Positions 33,340 through 46,640 are shown, counted from the stretch's first letter. The stretch is DNA of 64,000 nucleotides from Gerris lacustris (GCA_951217055.1 OX578276.1:134218587-134282586), one strand, 5' to 3'. The notes: a model not told the origin generated them from the letters alone. Numbers and translations are program-made.

Positions 33340-34370
33340 TTTTGGACTCAGGGGACCTCAAAGCGTGTAAATCCATCAAAATCTCAAAATCTTATGTAGC
33401 GCGAAAACTAATTTTTACTAACTTTACAAGGGGCTGCTTGACAATAGGGGGAACTGAATACATAGCATTACTACAAACAGATTATATATTAAAACAGAGT
33501 AAACAAGTTATACTAAAACCTAAACATAAACATTCTATTTAATTCTGCAGAGTCCTCTCTCTTTCTGCTCACTTCCTTAGTCCTCCTGTTTCCGCTTCAA
33601 TCGGCGCCGGGGTCCCTCACACTAGATAATCTATTGGTGATTATAAAAGGGAAGTACAGATTGGAAAAGTACTTACTGAAGGTAGCTGTTCAAATCGAAA
33701 TACCTTTGGAGCCATCGATGTCAATGAGGGAAGTTCTAAAGGCCTGGCTAAAACGGTTTGTCCTCATACACTCCTAGCTCGACACTCACTGATCTATCTT
33801 TTTCGCTTCGGTGTTTAGTTAGACCCTTCTCCCCGTATTTTTCGTTGCCATCTCCCCGAGACCACATGTTCTGTCTCAAAGGGCAGGCATTCCTTACTTA
33901 GGACCGCACAAAAAGGGAAAGCAATACGGGTAGCCGGAAGGGCCACATCACTACACGAATTTTCGCGCCATCACAATACTTTCTCTTTATATGAGAAAGT
34001 AAAAAATGGGATATAGCGCTTAGTAATCATATTAATATATTATAATACGGATTAATAAGAATAGTAACAGAAACGGATTAATATAAAATAAATAGAAATG
34101 AAATCATCATTTTGAATAAGTTTAGTTGCAAGTTATCATTACTAGATAGCGCAAACTTTTAATATTTAACACATAAGGTTTCTTTCAATAACGAATTAAA
34201 CAATTTTCCAAAAATATTTCACATAACCATTAACCTAAGTATAGTAACCATTAACTATTATTATTTTAATAGTTCCGTTTTTATGCTGGTGCTTTTTTTG
34301 CACAATAGTGTAATTAGTTGCTAGCTTTACTAAAACGTTAGTATTAGCCGTTAAATCAACAAATTTCCAA
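33340..34370. other. Non-coding DNA
   Basis: No supported gene. A minus-strand ATG at about 33722 with 13 codons and a GTAAGT at 33678 is too short to call. AAAGTA at 34000 with its complement nearby (TACTTTCTCTTTATATGAGAAAGTA) is a short hairpin. Confidence 0.4.
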
Positions 34371-34382
34371 ATATATATGGAA

Positions 34383-34949
34383 AAGTACATTACGCGTCTA
34401 GTGCGGAAAGTAGCATTTTACATGCGAATGTGGAGTTTGCACCCGAGTGACAGCGAGGTTAGTAAAACCATACGAGCAAAGCAAAATGCAGTTTTCGCAC
34501 GAGTTACGTACCGTACTTTATCTACGATTGTGGGTTTTAATAATAAATACAGCATTTTTTTTAAATAAACTTCCTGTATGTGTATGTATTTCTCTTTTGA
34601 TTAAGATGACATTAATTCATTAGTTGTATTTTGTGCCGAATTAATTATTTCGGGAGGCGTAATGTTCTTCTCATTTTCGTCATAATCATTTAAATCACTC
34701 ATTGTTTTTCACTAAAAACTCGATATAAACAGTTACTTTAGTTGAACAAACAGCAAATTAGTTTTGTTAAAAATGTAAACAAACTGGCTAATCGTGCATT
34801 AAGGTGAAGAATTCCTCTTTTTCCGCACTAGGGCAAAAAAAAGATGAATTATGAACGCGCATGCGTAATGAATACAGCTACGAATCGAATCACTTTCTAC
34901 GCATCGAAACAGAGATATGTTTATATTTCGTATCAATCGTAGATAAAAA
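34383..34949 (-). mobile_element. Family C composite element, copy 2 (reverse)
   Basis: Reversed order: fold-back segment 34383-34515, TTTATCTACGATTG at about 34516, broken short ORF (minus strand from 34702), then CAATCGTAGATAAA at about 34935. Same architecture as 20247-20825. Confidence 0.8.
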
Positions 34950-35234
34950 TGTTTAATTTTAAAATAGTAAATCAATTATAATAAAATAAATGAAAAAATG
35001 TTTAATTTAAAATTTAACTTATGATGAAAGATGGCGCTATACCAACAGTTGTGTGCTTTGTTTATTGAAATACACAATTTTATCTTAAGTGACATACTCT
35101 AATATTCTGTGATCGCTTGTAGTACTAAAGCTGTCAAAAAACAAAATTTTCTCGTTTTTAGTGCATGTTTAATAAAAAAGTTTTATAATTTTTATTTTTA
35201 ATTTGAAATATAATATAACTTTTTTAAAACCATA

Positions 35235-35800
35235 AAGCAACGTCCAAATGTACGGGACAAAAGTTACGGGGACAAAAGTTCCCTCTGAACGGCTGAACCG
35301 ATTCGCACGAAATTCGGCACGGTCTTAGTGACCAACTACAGGAAGGTATAAATCTTAATTGGTCAAAATTGATACTCAGGGGTACCGGGTACGGGGTACA
35401 AAAGTTTCCTCCTGAACGGCTGAACCGATTCGCACGAAATTCGGCACGGTCATAGTGACCAACCACAGGAAGGTATAAATCTAAAATGGTCCAAATTGGT
35501 ACACCGGGGTACGGGGAACGGGGTACAAAAGTGAAAATAGTATATGCCCTTAATGATGCTTGTCGTTGGAAAGCTCTTTACGAGTACAGTTATTGTTGTT
35601 ATGTTTACTTTTGTCATATTTTCATTTAAGAGGGGGTAAAATAGAAAAACAGGCAAAAATGCTTTTTAATTAAAAATAGAGATTTTACTATTATTTCAGC
35701 TGTTTATAAATACAAATGTTTATCGGTTAAGATTAAACTGCACGCTCAGCTCGATATTGCAAGCAGACAACTGCATTGCACACCTAGTATAATTTAGTGT
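35235..35800 (+). repeat. Dispersed repeat family B, copy 2, with internal tandem duplication
   Basis: A unit of about 125 bp containing CTGAACGGCTGAACCGATTC and GGCACGGTC..AGTGACCAAC occurs twice (about 35277 and 35402). Then AGCTCTTTACGAGTACAGTT and AACTGCATTGCACACCTAG as in the other copies. Confidence 0.75.
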
Positions 35801-36187
35801 TAATGAGTTAATCACTTGAATTTGATATTGTGAATAAATAACTTAGTTAGTCAATGGTACATTTAATTATTATTCATCTGAGGTAAGTAACACAATTATT
35901 GGTAGATAAGAGCCTTATATTGATCAAGTTTGAATCTTGTTATAGTTCTTGTTAGTTCAATAAGGCAATTAAGCTGCTTCAACTAAGGAGGCAACTTCTC
36001 GACCCTAACTTCCATTATTAGTTCCAATAATTTAGCTCTGAGAAACCCGCTTACAAGTTTTAAGAGCTCGATTATACTATTGAACCCTGTCGACAACTTT
36101 GTTGAATAGAGATCTTGAAAATAAAGACATCTCATAAAGGGACGGCTGCATTCACTAAAATAGCCTTGTTAAACAATATGTATTTAT

Positions 36188-36440
36188 ACCAATACAAGCT
36201 TGAGAACCAGAGGAAATTACAAAAGTCTTAAATTTTAGTGAAAATCCTTGTTTCCATTAAAGTTTTTTAACATTGTTGGTTCGCAAATATTGAACCACAG
36301 ACAGACTGACAGACAGATACGATGCCAAAAGTGCTCCCTCTGATGTCTGAAAACTAATTTCTGTCTTGGATTTTTTTAAATCGGAGACAGAAAGATATTT
36401 CATTCTTAGGAACGATCACATAGCCTTCGTTAACTTCGGT
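36188..36440 (+). repeat. Dispersed repeat family A, copy 4 (5' truncated)
   Basis: TTGGTTCGCAAATATTGA, GACAGACAGATACGATGCC, TGATGTCTGAAAACTAATTT and GAACGATCACATAGCC follow the family order. Related GGCACATAGCT at about 36830 suggests another fragment up to about 37000. Confidence 0.65.
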
Positions 36441-36778
36441 AAAATGTGGGAAAATTTAACAAATTTGATAATAATAGGTTGTAAAAGCATAAAATCATTT
36501 AAGTAAGCACTATAGGACTCTATGTGCCACAGTAATTGGCATACTATGTAATTTAATAGCGCAAATTCTTATTTCGATGCATTTGGAATGTTTGATGTTA
36601 AAATAAACAATAATACTAATTTTGGCGCTCCGAAATAGAGTTTTTAAAACACTGTTATAAGTTGTTTAAGAACAACAACAGTTATAATGTTGGTTCTTCT
36701 TGGGGGCAGTATTTATATCAATTGAAATACAAGCATAATTATTATTTATTATAATAATAATACTATTAACTACATACC

Positions 36779-36804
36779 TATATATATATATATATATATA
36801 TATA
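36779..36804. repeat. (TA)n microsatellite
   Basis: About 13 TA units. Confidence 0.9.
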
Positions 36805-37001
36805 ATTGTTATTAAAATTTGTGAGGCACATAGCTCTATTAGTGGACAAATGGTCACAAGAAATTTGGATCTGTTACGATTCCCAGTTGGGGTAACAATA
36901 ATTTTTATTCAATATTAAATTAGATCGTAGACGGTTTAAATTAATGTAAGAACATCTAAGGGTTAATTTCAACAAATTTTCCAAATCTCTATAAAATCAG
37001 G

Positions 37002-37273
37002 CAGTGGCGTAGCTTGGGCATCGGGGGCCCCCCGCAAGAACTTTTTGGGGGCCCCTCGCCAAATAAAATTGATGAGCAAAGAAAAGGATTTGCGATCAGA
37101 ACTGAATGGGGCCCCCCTAACAATAGATTACAAGTATGATTTCAAGGTAGTTAGATTTTATTATCCTCTAAAGGGGGCCCTCATCGACATTGGTACATTG
37201 GATTTGAGGGCCCCCCTATCACCGGGGGCCCACCCGCACTGCGGGCCCGTGGGGGCCCATACGTACGCCACTG
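37002..37273. mobile_element. Short hAT MITE rich in GGGGGCCC
   Basis: Ends CAGTGGCGTAGCTTGGGC and inward from 37273 CAGTGGCGTACGTATGGGCC. Flanks AAATCAGG (36994-37001) and AAATCAGA (37274-37281) form an 8-bp duplication with one mismatch. 272 bp. The 79-residue ORF across it is not a gene. Confidence 0.9.
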
Positions 37274-37289
37274 AAATCAGATAAGTACT

Positions 37290-38560
37290 TTTTAAGATAT
37301 AGATATTAATAAATACTCATTTGTGCACATGCGGTGATCAATGGGCGCCTTACAGAAGAAACAATGGGCAGATTATGACACCATTCAAATTTAATTAAAA
37401 TCGGAGCACTAGTTTCTAAGATACAGAGGTGCAAAAAATGTTCTAACTTTATGGACGTAAAATAGGCTGAACAAAAATCCAGACATTATTTTTCTAACAT
37501 GGCATGTGCTGGTGTGCAAAAATATAGCTTTGATTTACCGAAAAATATTGAGAAGTAGCGAAGTAATTAAATATTTACGGGTGCGCAGTACACCAGCCAG
37601 GCAGGGTATTATTTGGGTATTATTGGGTATTATTTGGTTGGGTATAAGGACTAACGTTTGCTTTTAAGTTAAATTTAGTATGATTAACTATCAATGAAAA
37701 CAATATAGAAACTATTAATTAATAAACCGTGTGACATGCAAACATTATTATTAATATCAAATACCAATGTATACATGATTAGTGAGTTATTATTATACTT
37801 CAAGATGTTACCAGATTAAATTTTAATGTTTCAATTAGGTGTTGCATTTCGAATAATTGCATATTTAATTCCAAAGTGAGATGTAGACGACGTTGTAGGT
37901 TTATGCATTCGATCTATCTAGGATTATTCATTAAATTATTAAAGCCATTTGTCCTTTAGAAAATCAGTCCACTTGAGTATTTCAAGTCAACTGACAGCCT
38001 AGCAGAGAATCAATGGTGACAAGGGGATTTAATTAGTAACACGAGAGGATGTTTGATAAAGCCCTTAACGTTAATTATTCCGCCCTAACTATTGATTTTC
38101 CTTGACGAGATAGCCCTTATCAAATATAGTTTAGAAGGGAGGGTAGTAGACAAGTCAATCAAGATTCCTTGGAGTAATTTCCCCATACAGATATGGAAGG
38201 GTTCTCGGTAATGAGTCCCAAGGTCTGTAGTTGAGTTGGAACATTCGAAGGGCGATGAGAAGCTGCAGGTGGGACGGCTCTATTATCACTACTTATAGAC
38301 TCACCTCCCCGGACTCTCACCTGATTTGAAATTCAATTATTGCATTACCTTGCCGAAAACCTGGAAGCTCCTCACTCAACACTGAAAAATTCATTGTCAT
38401 AACTCCTTAAAACCCATAAAGGGGGACCTATCACAGAGAAACCATCTTTAATTAACAAACGAATAGCTTACAAAATAAAAAACGAATCGTTAAATACATC
38501 TTTGATTAGTTCCTCCCTCACGTTCTGAGAGTAGGCAACTATTCAGCATTTTCACTATGC
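37290..38560. other. Non-coding DNA
   Basis: 37340-37500 resembles family A (ATGGGCAGATTATGACACCA, then AAATTTAATTAAAATCGGAG). The rest has no recognised feature. Confidence 0.45.
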
Positions 38561-38639
38561 CACGTTAAAGTTCTTTACCATAAAGCTTTAGTAGTAATAT
38601 CCTCGAATGACCAATGTAAAACTATTATTCCACAAAATT

Positions 38640-38995
38640 ACTTACTCCTCGGTGCTTCAACCCATGTAGGACCTTGGCCGCCATCAATTTAGTCTGCTAT
38701 GCTGACTGTTAATAACCTGCGCGTTCGCCATCGCCTCACCCCAAAGCTCGTACATCGCCTTCCACATTATCCATCCATCTTTGGCGTGGTCTTCATCTCT
38801 TATTTCTATCAGGCATTCTTTCTACATGTCCTAGCCATCTCAACCTTCCTTCTTAATCACTGCCACGATATCAGAGTTATTGTAGAGTTACTGTAGTTTT
38901 AAGTCGTTCCTTTCTCCAGTTGCAGTCCACGCAGATCCCACCATATACCTTCCCCATAGACCTTCCTCTGATTCTTCCTTTCCCAAATCCTTAGT
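38640..38995 (-). pseudogene. LINE ORF2 C-terminal fragment (endonuclease-RT type)
   Basis: Minus-strand frames give RIWERKNQRKVYGEG and, after shifts, LRWLGHVERMPDRN, RPRQRWMDNVEGDVRAL and AAKVLHGL. The 'L-R-W-x-G-H-V-x-R-M ... R-P-x-x-R-W' pattern is the well-known tail of many invertebrate endonuclease-RT LINEs. Multiple stops and shifts; no RT domain nearby. Confidence 0.55.
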
Positions 38996-38999
38996 ATTT

Positions 39000-39770
39000 C
39001 TTCGATCTTTGATTACCCTTGTAATGGTCTTTCTCTGACATTAAGTTGAGTGGTCCATTATCGTGCCTCCTTTTCTAATGTCTAAATATATTTTTTTAAT
39101 CGATGATAATTGATAATTTGATATCTTAATAGAGACTTTAAACCTTCTTTTATATACCAAAACATGGTTTTTCTTTGGAGATTGTTCTCGTCAGATCTTT
39201 TATTTGTTAAGGTTCCTTAATTCAGATCCTTCACCTCAAGCCATAGATACCATAGTAGGTTGTATCACCGTAGAATCCTATAAGGTCATCTTTCGGATGT
39301 CCATAACTCCACGACCGTTGTTTCTCCATCCAATCTGACTAATAACCAGGACATCTAATCCAATGAAATAACATTTAAAAAAGCCCTCAATTTATTTCTA
39401 CGCTTTCCATAAATTGGTATTTATTTATTGAATTTATCCAATTGTAGCTTTGTAGTTTTGTATTATTCAATATATAATACTTTGTAATGTCTATATAATA
39501 TTAAATTTAACTGAAATGTTTTGTTTATTGGAGTTGGTGTTTTACAATTTAATTCACAATGCCAAAAGTTATGTGGGGAAAATTATGTAACGAATTAACT
39601 AACTTAAGGTTACAACTAACAGGCTACAAAAATAACTATACAAAATATGGAGAAGGGAGATGTGAAGAGAGTCCCAGGAAGAAAAATCCTTAAATAAATA
39701 TTACTTTTACTGAGCAGGAACTTAAATAAAATGAGCCATAGGAGAATAAAAAACATATTCTTCCTTAATT

Positions 39771-39847
<77 letters not shown>

Positions 39848-40790
39848 ATATCCACAAAGTTATTAACTTGATGGGAAAAGTCTTAAATGACCACTTGATA
39901 ATCTTTTAAGCTGAATTTTAGAATAAATATAGGTTTTAGTTAATCCAAATATATGAGAAGATTGTGGATATTTGGATTTACTGTACTTTGTAAATAGTAA
40001 TGCGCTGTTCAGTAAACAGAGATAAAAGATTTTACTAGTTCAATACGAAGCAAGTTATATACTCGTAGTTTGTATTTTACTTGCGTCTCTCTGTCGCCTC
40101 AAGCAATTTATCAACTATTCCTTAGAGGGGCTTTGTGTTACCTGACAACATTGCCTCAGGGCTATCATCCCTAAAGTATAATTTTCCTCTTCTGTTTTTC
40201 CTCCTTCTATTAAGTTGAAACAAAAAGAAAACCCTTATCACGCACAAAACCTTTCAACTAAAAATGTATAAAAAAGAATGTTTTTTAGAAACCACTGTGA
40301 TTTGTATAAGTATTCAAAGAAAGACGTAAACACACAAAATTATTCAAATTCCTGCCGTTTATTTACACGAGACCATTTGTACGGTTTCTCGGAAACTGTA
40401 GCCTTACTTAATATATGGTTTATAAAACAGATTTGGTGCACGCAACCATTAGACAATGTTCAAGCAACCATTAATGTTTCAATAAGACTTAATTATATAA
40501 CAAGAAAGTGATTTCTTCTTATCTTTTATTGTAACGGTCTCCGTATCTTTTCTATCCTGAATGCTCCATCACTATTTGTCTGTTTTATCATTATTCGAGC
40601 TTTATATTTTATTTGTGATTGTACACGTACACTGATGTTATATACCTAGAATGAGTGAATAATGGATTATTTCCAGTCTCAATATTAAAACCTTTATTTG
40701 TTAGGAAAGACATTTAAAAAAGAGCACTGTAACCACCCAGTGGCACGTCCTACGGATTTTGCGAACCAACAGGGACTTCCCTTGGGAGCT
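39000..40790. other. Non-coding DNA with (TA)n
   Basis: (TA)n at 39775-39842. No gene or mobile element end recognised in the remainder. Confidence 0.5.
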
Positions 40791-41800
40791 TGAGGATCTG
40801 TATCAGGGGTGGGCACGCATGAGAATGATAAGAAATTTTATTGTGGAGAACAATTATCCACAACAATATATTGTATCAAAAATTGAAATGTGACGGGTAT
40901 CAGCTTTCTTTATAGGTAAGCGCTTACCGTGCCGGACCGGAGCGGGCCGTATCGCAACGCTAAAACCCGCCTGGAATCGGTTTAATACATTTTATATGGA
41001 CTAGCGCACTCTGTTGAAGTTAATACATGGGTTAGGCCGCTTCGATGAATCACTTTCAAGGTGGATGTTACCCCAGCAAAGATATATTGCAAAATAATCA
41101 TTATCATAAATATACATGTATTTTATCACCATTACTTACAGATCTTTAAAAAGATCTCTAGATATCTTTCTCTTTAGGAAAATGTTAAGATAGCACATAT
41201 TATTATATGCTTTCTTTTTTATTATTTCTTGTTATATTTCTTAATCAAGAAAAATTTGAAATAAATAAATTTTTTCATCGGAGCTATCCAAGAATAGGTT
41301 TTTCAGAGACAGTCCGAACACACTCAATGACAATTAAATACTGGAAGGAAAATCTTACTTTTAAATGCGTAGCTCTGTGGCCCGGCTCGCCTCTCTATGT
41401 GCAATGTGCGCCCTGACACTTTTGCAGTGCGATACGATGCGGCCCGCTCCGCCTCTAGGGAGGCACGTTTCCAAAATTCAATTATGGAAGTAGATTTGTG
41501 CTGTGTTTGCAATGCCTGATTCTCTTTTACCTCTGATAACTTCAATTCCCCAGCTGCTGCAAATTCATCTTGAATAATTTAAAAAATAAATGCATTCACA
41601 AAAAAAAATAGAAGGATTTCAATTTTTTTAAATCTTCAATTCTATGTTTCAAATCAGCTTATTCTTCTAATTTTCCAATTTTCTTAAAATTCGTCTATAT
41701 TTTCTTCTTAAATGTTAATTATATTTGCTACTACTCGTGGAAAATGATTGATGATGAATATTTTATTCTTAAGTTAGAACACAAATTACCGAAGTTTAGC

Positions 41801-42109
41801 CTAAAAGCTGTATACAGTGTGCAACAAATCGATTTTTCCCCCTTTTAATGCCAAATTAAGTGCTTGCAAATGTTTTAGCATTTCTGTAAGAAACATTAAG
41901 TTAGAAAGCCAAGTTTTAACAACTAATTCTTGCCATTTTTTTTCTTCTTCTTTTGTAAATGCTATGATAGGATTTAGAAGTTCAGCAAAAAAGCGAAAAT
42001 CATTGTAAGTTGACAGCCATCTTAAAAAAAATACGTGGGGTGTCGTGGGACACCCGGTAGGAAAGAAGTTCCTTACGCTTTTTATTAAATATAAATTATA
42101 AAATCGCAC
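41801..42109 (-). pseudogene. hAT transposase core fragment
   Basis: Encodes FFLRWLSTYNDFRFFAELLN, then WLSNLMFLTEMLKHLQALNL and ALKGGKIDLL. 'R-W-L-S ... E-L-x-x-x-I ... W-L-x-x-L-x-F-L-x-x-M-x-x-H-L-x-x-L-N-L-x-L-x-G' is the helical core of hAT transposases of the ZBED5/EPM2AIP1-like branch. A likely continuation is the 41545 frame (LKLSEVKENQAL, IIEFWKRA). Neither end of a full protein is present, so the element is dead. Confidence 0.75.
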
Positions 42110-42337
42110 TACTAAGTATGCAATGCTAATTACTTATACATGGTGGAGGTTGAAAAGAGACAAAATTAAAAGTAACTAATTATTTGTACTTATGGACTTA
42201 AGGAAAAATTAAAAAAAGTTTTTTTTATCATTGAATCGAGCGTCTTGCAATAAATATGTATTGAATATTGAGAAGAAAGTTAATCATAATGAGTTGATAG
42301 TTAAAGAGGATACTTGTAGTAAAATGAGTCTCTAAAC

Positions 42338-42411
42338 CAGGGGTTCTCAAACTTTTTCTTCCATAGACCCCCTGTAGGAATTTTATTTTTTTCATAGACC
42401 CCCAACCTAAG

Positions 42412-42461
<50 letters not shown>

Positions 42462-43325
42462 CTAATTGTGTGTGTGTGTTTTAAATACTGAAAACAGCAT
42501 AAATATGTTTAAATATCGTGGGTAATTTACCAAAACCACAAATATAGTAATCTGAAATGTATATGATATCTGGAAAAATGCTCTATTTTCCGATGTTGAG
42601 GGTGAAAATTTGGAAGTATGAACATTTTCCGATTCGTTGTTTTGGCAAAATATTGACGATATACCTTATTCACATTATTTTTAATTATAATATAGCTTTA
42701 TAGTTCAGTAAAAACACGATAAAACAAATAAAATAATATATTCTTAGCAGGGGAGCGCCGCGCTCCCCCGCGACCAATTGTGTAATGAACATGAGTGCGA
42801 CCACTCGAGGGTTAACATAAGTTACAAGTTACTGTTCAAAAATAAAAATTGTACAGTGAATAACACTCAGATTACATTTAAAAACAAGCTAGTAACATGT
42901 TTTTGCCGGTTGAAGGGGTAGGTGGTATGGTGGGGGGTTTTAATTTCGGGATTAAACTCTCATATCAAAACATTGGACATATTTAATAAGTTACAAGGAC
43001 ATATTTTATAAGTTATCAAAACATACTTTTTCATTACTCATGCTCACTTCCTCCCCAAATCTAGTTTATATTTACTTATTATTTTTATTACAGTACGAAT
43101 ACCTTAATATTCATTTATAAATATTATTTTATTTATTATTAATAATATTATTATGTTCATTTTATTTATTTATTTATTTTTATTATTTTTATTTTTTATT
43201 TATAAATTTATGTTTTACTAAAGAGACATCCATAGACCCCCAATAGACCCCTTGGTGATCATAGACCCCCCATGAAGTCCCATAGACCCCCAGGGGGTCA
43301 ACATGGACCCCTTTGAGAATAGCTG
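42338..43325. mobile_element. hAT MITE nested in the larger hAT element
   Basis: Ends CAGGGGTTCTCAAA and inward from 43325 CAGCTATTCTCAAAGGGG, flanked on both sides by CTCTAAAC (42330-42337, 43326-43333). CATAGACCCCC repeats near both ends, and (TA)n at 42416-42455 inside. Confidence 0.92.
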
Positions 43326-44426
43326 CTCTAAACCATTTACGTCCCGGCCTACTTGATTTAAAATACATCACTTTACTACACAAAAACTTTTATGAAGTTT
43401 ATTAAAATCGTTACGTTGAAACGTAAGATATTGGTAAAAACGCTGTTTTCTTTATTTTAAACGTTTAGGTCCGCATTAATAAATTTAGCGATCTCTAACA
43501 CTTCATAGCGGTGTCGGTGTTTGTTTAAAAAAAAAAGAAAAAAAAGTTGTTTGTCTCATTAAATAGATGAAGTTAGAATTTTTCCCCGTCCTAAAATTCC
43601 AATTTTACATTTGAAGCTTACGTTTACGCGGGCGTTGCGCGCGAATGCTTGGGCGGATAACGTTGTCCAACAAACTTGTCCTGGGCATTGGTAAAATGAA
43701 CATGAACATGTGTACAAAATTTCAACTAAATAGGTCATTATTTACTCAAGTTATTGTAATCGGTCGAGTTTGTGACGGTTGGTTTTGTGACGGTCGTTTT
43801 TTCCGGATTCACTCCCGGTCTCCAGACGCTGTAACGTGCCATAAGGAACTTCGTTCCAAAAACCAATAGGTCTAAACACACCATTCATTCATCCATATCT
43901 TCATACACTTCGCAGCTCTTCTGAAATGTTCTTAAAGTAAGAGTGTGTTTTGGCATTTGTTCAAATTAAATTCCCAATCTGCAAAATGCAATTAATTTCA
44001 AACAATATTCTATACCTTTTCGTATTTAAGAATGTTCGTATTGAATGAAGAGGTAATAATTGTAAAATTTTAGGATCGTTGTTTAATGCACCAATGATAC
44101 CTTGGCTTTTTCACTACAATTGTAGGGGCTCCGTCACTAAATTTTCAATGGGAACTGTACTTAAATCAACGAAGAGCCATTAACGGCTCTGATCTATACT
44201 CTGCATTTGCCCACCCCTGATCTATATAATAGTCTCAAGTCCATGAGGCCTGCTGAATCAGGGAAGGGGATGCCAGTACCTTAAGGAGACTGAAACATCC
44301 CAAGTACAGGGTGCTATAAGCCGAAATCAGTAATACCAATTTCAATTTTTTTGTTGAATATTTCCGGTGATGACGAAGGCTGCCTGAACAAAAGATGTTA
44401 AGAAGGAACTGATAAAAAACGCTCAT

Positions 44427-45003
44427 CTAAAGCCTAGTCTGCACGTAACGTCTTGTCGTCAGTATTGAATGTCATGCAAGACTGACCGACAAGACTAACT
44501 CAAATCGCGCGGCTACTCTATTTAAACTTTTTCTGTCTTTCCGAAATCGTCATGTAGAAAGAACTGTTAGTGACGACGTCCTTGTAATTATTATTCAAAG
44601 CGACGTATGTCTGGTTTTTCGGCCAGCGGCAAGGAAAATATTGGTTCAGCTCTATAAACTTCGTGAAAAATTCAATAGTCCAGTTTTGTAAGTCTGCAAT
44701 TTTCCTTCAGCATTACATGCATTAAAATAATAGATGGTACCTCTTGCGTCACCAAGATATACTGACAGCAGTGACAGCTGAGCGAAGTTTGAGTGATAAA
44801 ACTGCCGCGTGTCTTCATGCATAAATTGTCGGCAGTCTTGCATGTATACAATTTCAGCCCATCAGTTATTTGCAAGTTTGTCAAACTTCATTTAGTTCAT
44901 GCAAGACTGTCAAACTTCTCTCCACACGTAACGTTTTATTTGACAAATCTAGCGTGATCATGCAAAGCTGGCGACAAAAAGTTACGCCTAGACAAGGCTT
45001 TAA
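44427..45003. mobile_element. MITE with AAAGCCTAGTCT ends
   Basis: AAAGCCTAGTCTGCACGTAA at the left and, inward from the right, AAAGCCTTGTCTAGGCGTAA; both preceded by T so that TA may be the target site. ATGCAAGACTG phrases repeat in both orientations inside. Open frames here are chance. Confidence 0.6.
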
Positions 45004-45009
45004 TTAGGT

Positions 45010-45795
45010 GGCTGTTGGTGCATTATGTCTTTAAGTTATAATAAAAAGGAAGGATGTAAAACCCTACTAAGCTTGACAAGGTGTCAGGGTCCTTTGCTAT
45101 GTTACCGCTGTTTGTCAGGGTTATAACACTGTGTGAATTTCACGTGCAATGCGTCTATTGTTAGTTATGTGTTTCAGGGATCACGTCCTCCACCCATATT
45201 GTTCATACTCTAAGCTATCTTTTGTTTCCTCTACACAGAGTATAACTTGTTTTATAGCTATATAAATTATTCATTTTAATGTTGAGTCAATAAAAGTGAA
45301 TGTCTTTATTTCTCTCATGTTTAAAGTGATAGTTTATGGATGTGGCAGTTTCACTGGAAGATTCATTACTAAATAAAGATATATGCTGTTAGTACCTAGC
45401 TCCACCTCTTTCTAATTCTCTTGTACACAGATGTTCCTTCCTATACTCATTTTCTAACTGCTCTTAAATTATCCTTTTCTACTTTTCTCATAAATCTACA
45501 AACTACGCTAGATGTTGCTTAAAGCTTTACCAGGCTCCCATATTCCAATCTAGTTTATAGACTTATACATGTAACACTTCTAGGTAGAATCCTAAAAATA
45601 GTTCTAATATTCCAACATCAATTTCATAATTTTTTCATCATAAACCCTATTTACTATTTAAAAACGGTTACTCAAAGGAGTATGTTATTTTTTTAAGTTA
45701 TTATGTTTATACACAACTTACAGAATCCTATAATTAAAATATGGTTGTTTGGGTAAAGGATATTAGGAAAAAAATGTTTAACCGTTTCGAAGACA
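45010..45795. other. Non-coding DNA
   Basis: No gene or repeat recognised. Confidence 0.45.
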
Positions 45796-45799
45796 TGTA

Positions 45800-45910
45800 T
45801 TCCTAAAGGTCCGCGTACACTAGAGGCGGAGCGGGCCGCATCGTATCGCACTGCAAAAATGCCAGGGCCCAGACTAGAGGCGGAGCGGACCGCATCGCAT
45901 TGCATTTTAT
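45800..45910. repeat. GC-rich repeat ends (GGCGGAGCGGRCCGCATCG)
   Basis: ACTAGAGGCGGAGCGG then CCGCATCGTATCGCACTGC, repeated 66 bp on as CTAGAGGCGGAGCGGACCGC. The same terminus is found at about 41425-41460 (inverted) and, diverged, at about 40930-40960. Two facing copies at 40.93 and 41.46 kb may bound one MITE. Confidence 0.55.
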
Positions 45911-46329
45911 AAGAAGATTTTCGCTTCAGTCGTAAAAAAGATTGAGTGAGTTCGAAATGTTTCTGTTTAACATTCATATTCATAAAATAGATAGCTCTGA
46001 TAAAGAAGTTAATTTATTCCAAATTCTTCTTCATGAAGAAACGAAACATAAAGAAAATAAATAAAGCGTACCAAGTGATGTCACAATATTTTTTATAAGT
46101 TATGCCAAACTATGTATCTGAGCGCACGGTAGTGCGCAAGGCCAAGGTCCAGTAAGCATGCAGTATCTTTACTTAAACCACTTCACCTGGTTTTTCTCAA
46201 CCTCATAATATATCTGCTCCCTCTTAAGATGGGTTTTTGAAATTTTATACATAAATTAGACCTAAGTAGCTTAGGACACTGTAAAATATTTAGCCCTTAA
46301 TATTCACCCTTTACAACAGGAGATAGTTT

Positions 46330-46640
46330 GAAAGTTTGCATTTTTGTTACTGACTGACTGACTCACTCATCATCAATGTTACAAGCAACTTCCAGAACAG
46401 CTAGAAACTTGAAATTTGGTACACTTGTAGATGTAGCCGTGTAACTCACAAGATAAATCCAAAAATTAAAATTTTGCATTTTTACCCCCCCCCCCCTAAA
46501 AAATTAAAAATGGTGGACGCAACGTTAAAGATGTTATTATGAATTAACAGTAAGTCGTATCGAAAAACTGATTGCACAAACAACTATTGATTTTTAAAGG
46601 TCTGCAAGTTAGATTCTATGACTTTTTTCGTTCCTCCATC
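46330..46640 (+). repeat. Dispersed repeat of CTGACTGACTGA / GAAATTTGGTAC type
   Basis: GACTGACTGACTCACTCATC, then GAACAGCTAGAAACTTGAAA and TTTGGTACACTTGTAGATGT and a C-run at 46486-46496. The layout (CTGACTGA, then a pseudo-conserved phrase) is common in dispersed insect repeats; only one copy is here. Confidence 0.4.

Larger units (their letters stand above)
40804..44219 (-). mobile_element. Large hAT element, CAGGGGTGGGCA ends
   Basis: Ends CAGGGGTGGGCACGCATG and (inward from 44219) CAGGGGTGGGCAAATGCAG. Flanks ATCTGTAT (40796-40803) and ATCTATAT (44220-44227) give an 8-bp duplication with one mismatch. The interior carries a hAT transposase remnant on the minus strand, GC-rich repeat termini at about 40925-41455, and a nested hAT MITE at 42338-43325. 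Confidence 0.85.

Noticed and set aside
33678..33724. Minus-strand ATG with 13 codons then GTAAGT, as a possible first exon
   Set aside because: Too short, phase 0 (ALAD needs phase 1), and no downstream exon recognised.
37045..37284. 79-residue ORF rich in Gly/Pro/Ala
   Set aside because: Lies almost wholly inside the hAT MITE 37002-37273; composition reflects GGGGGCCC repeats.
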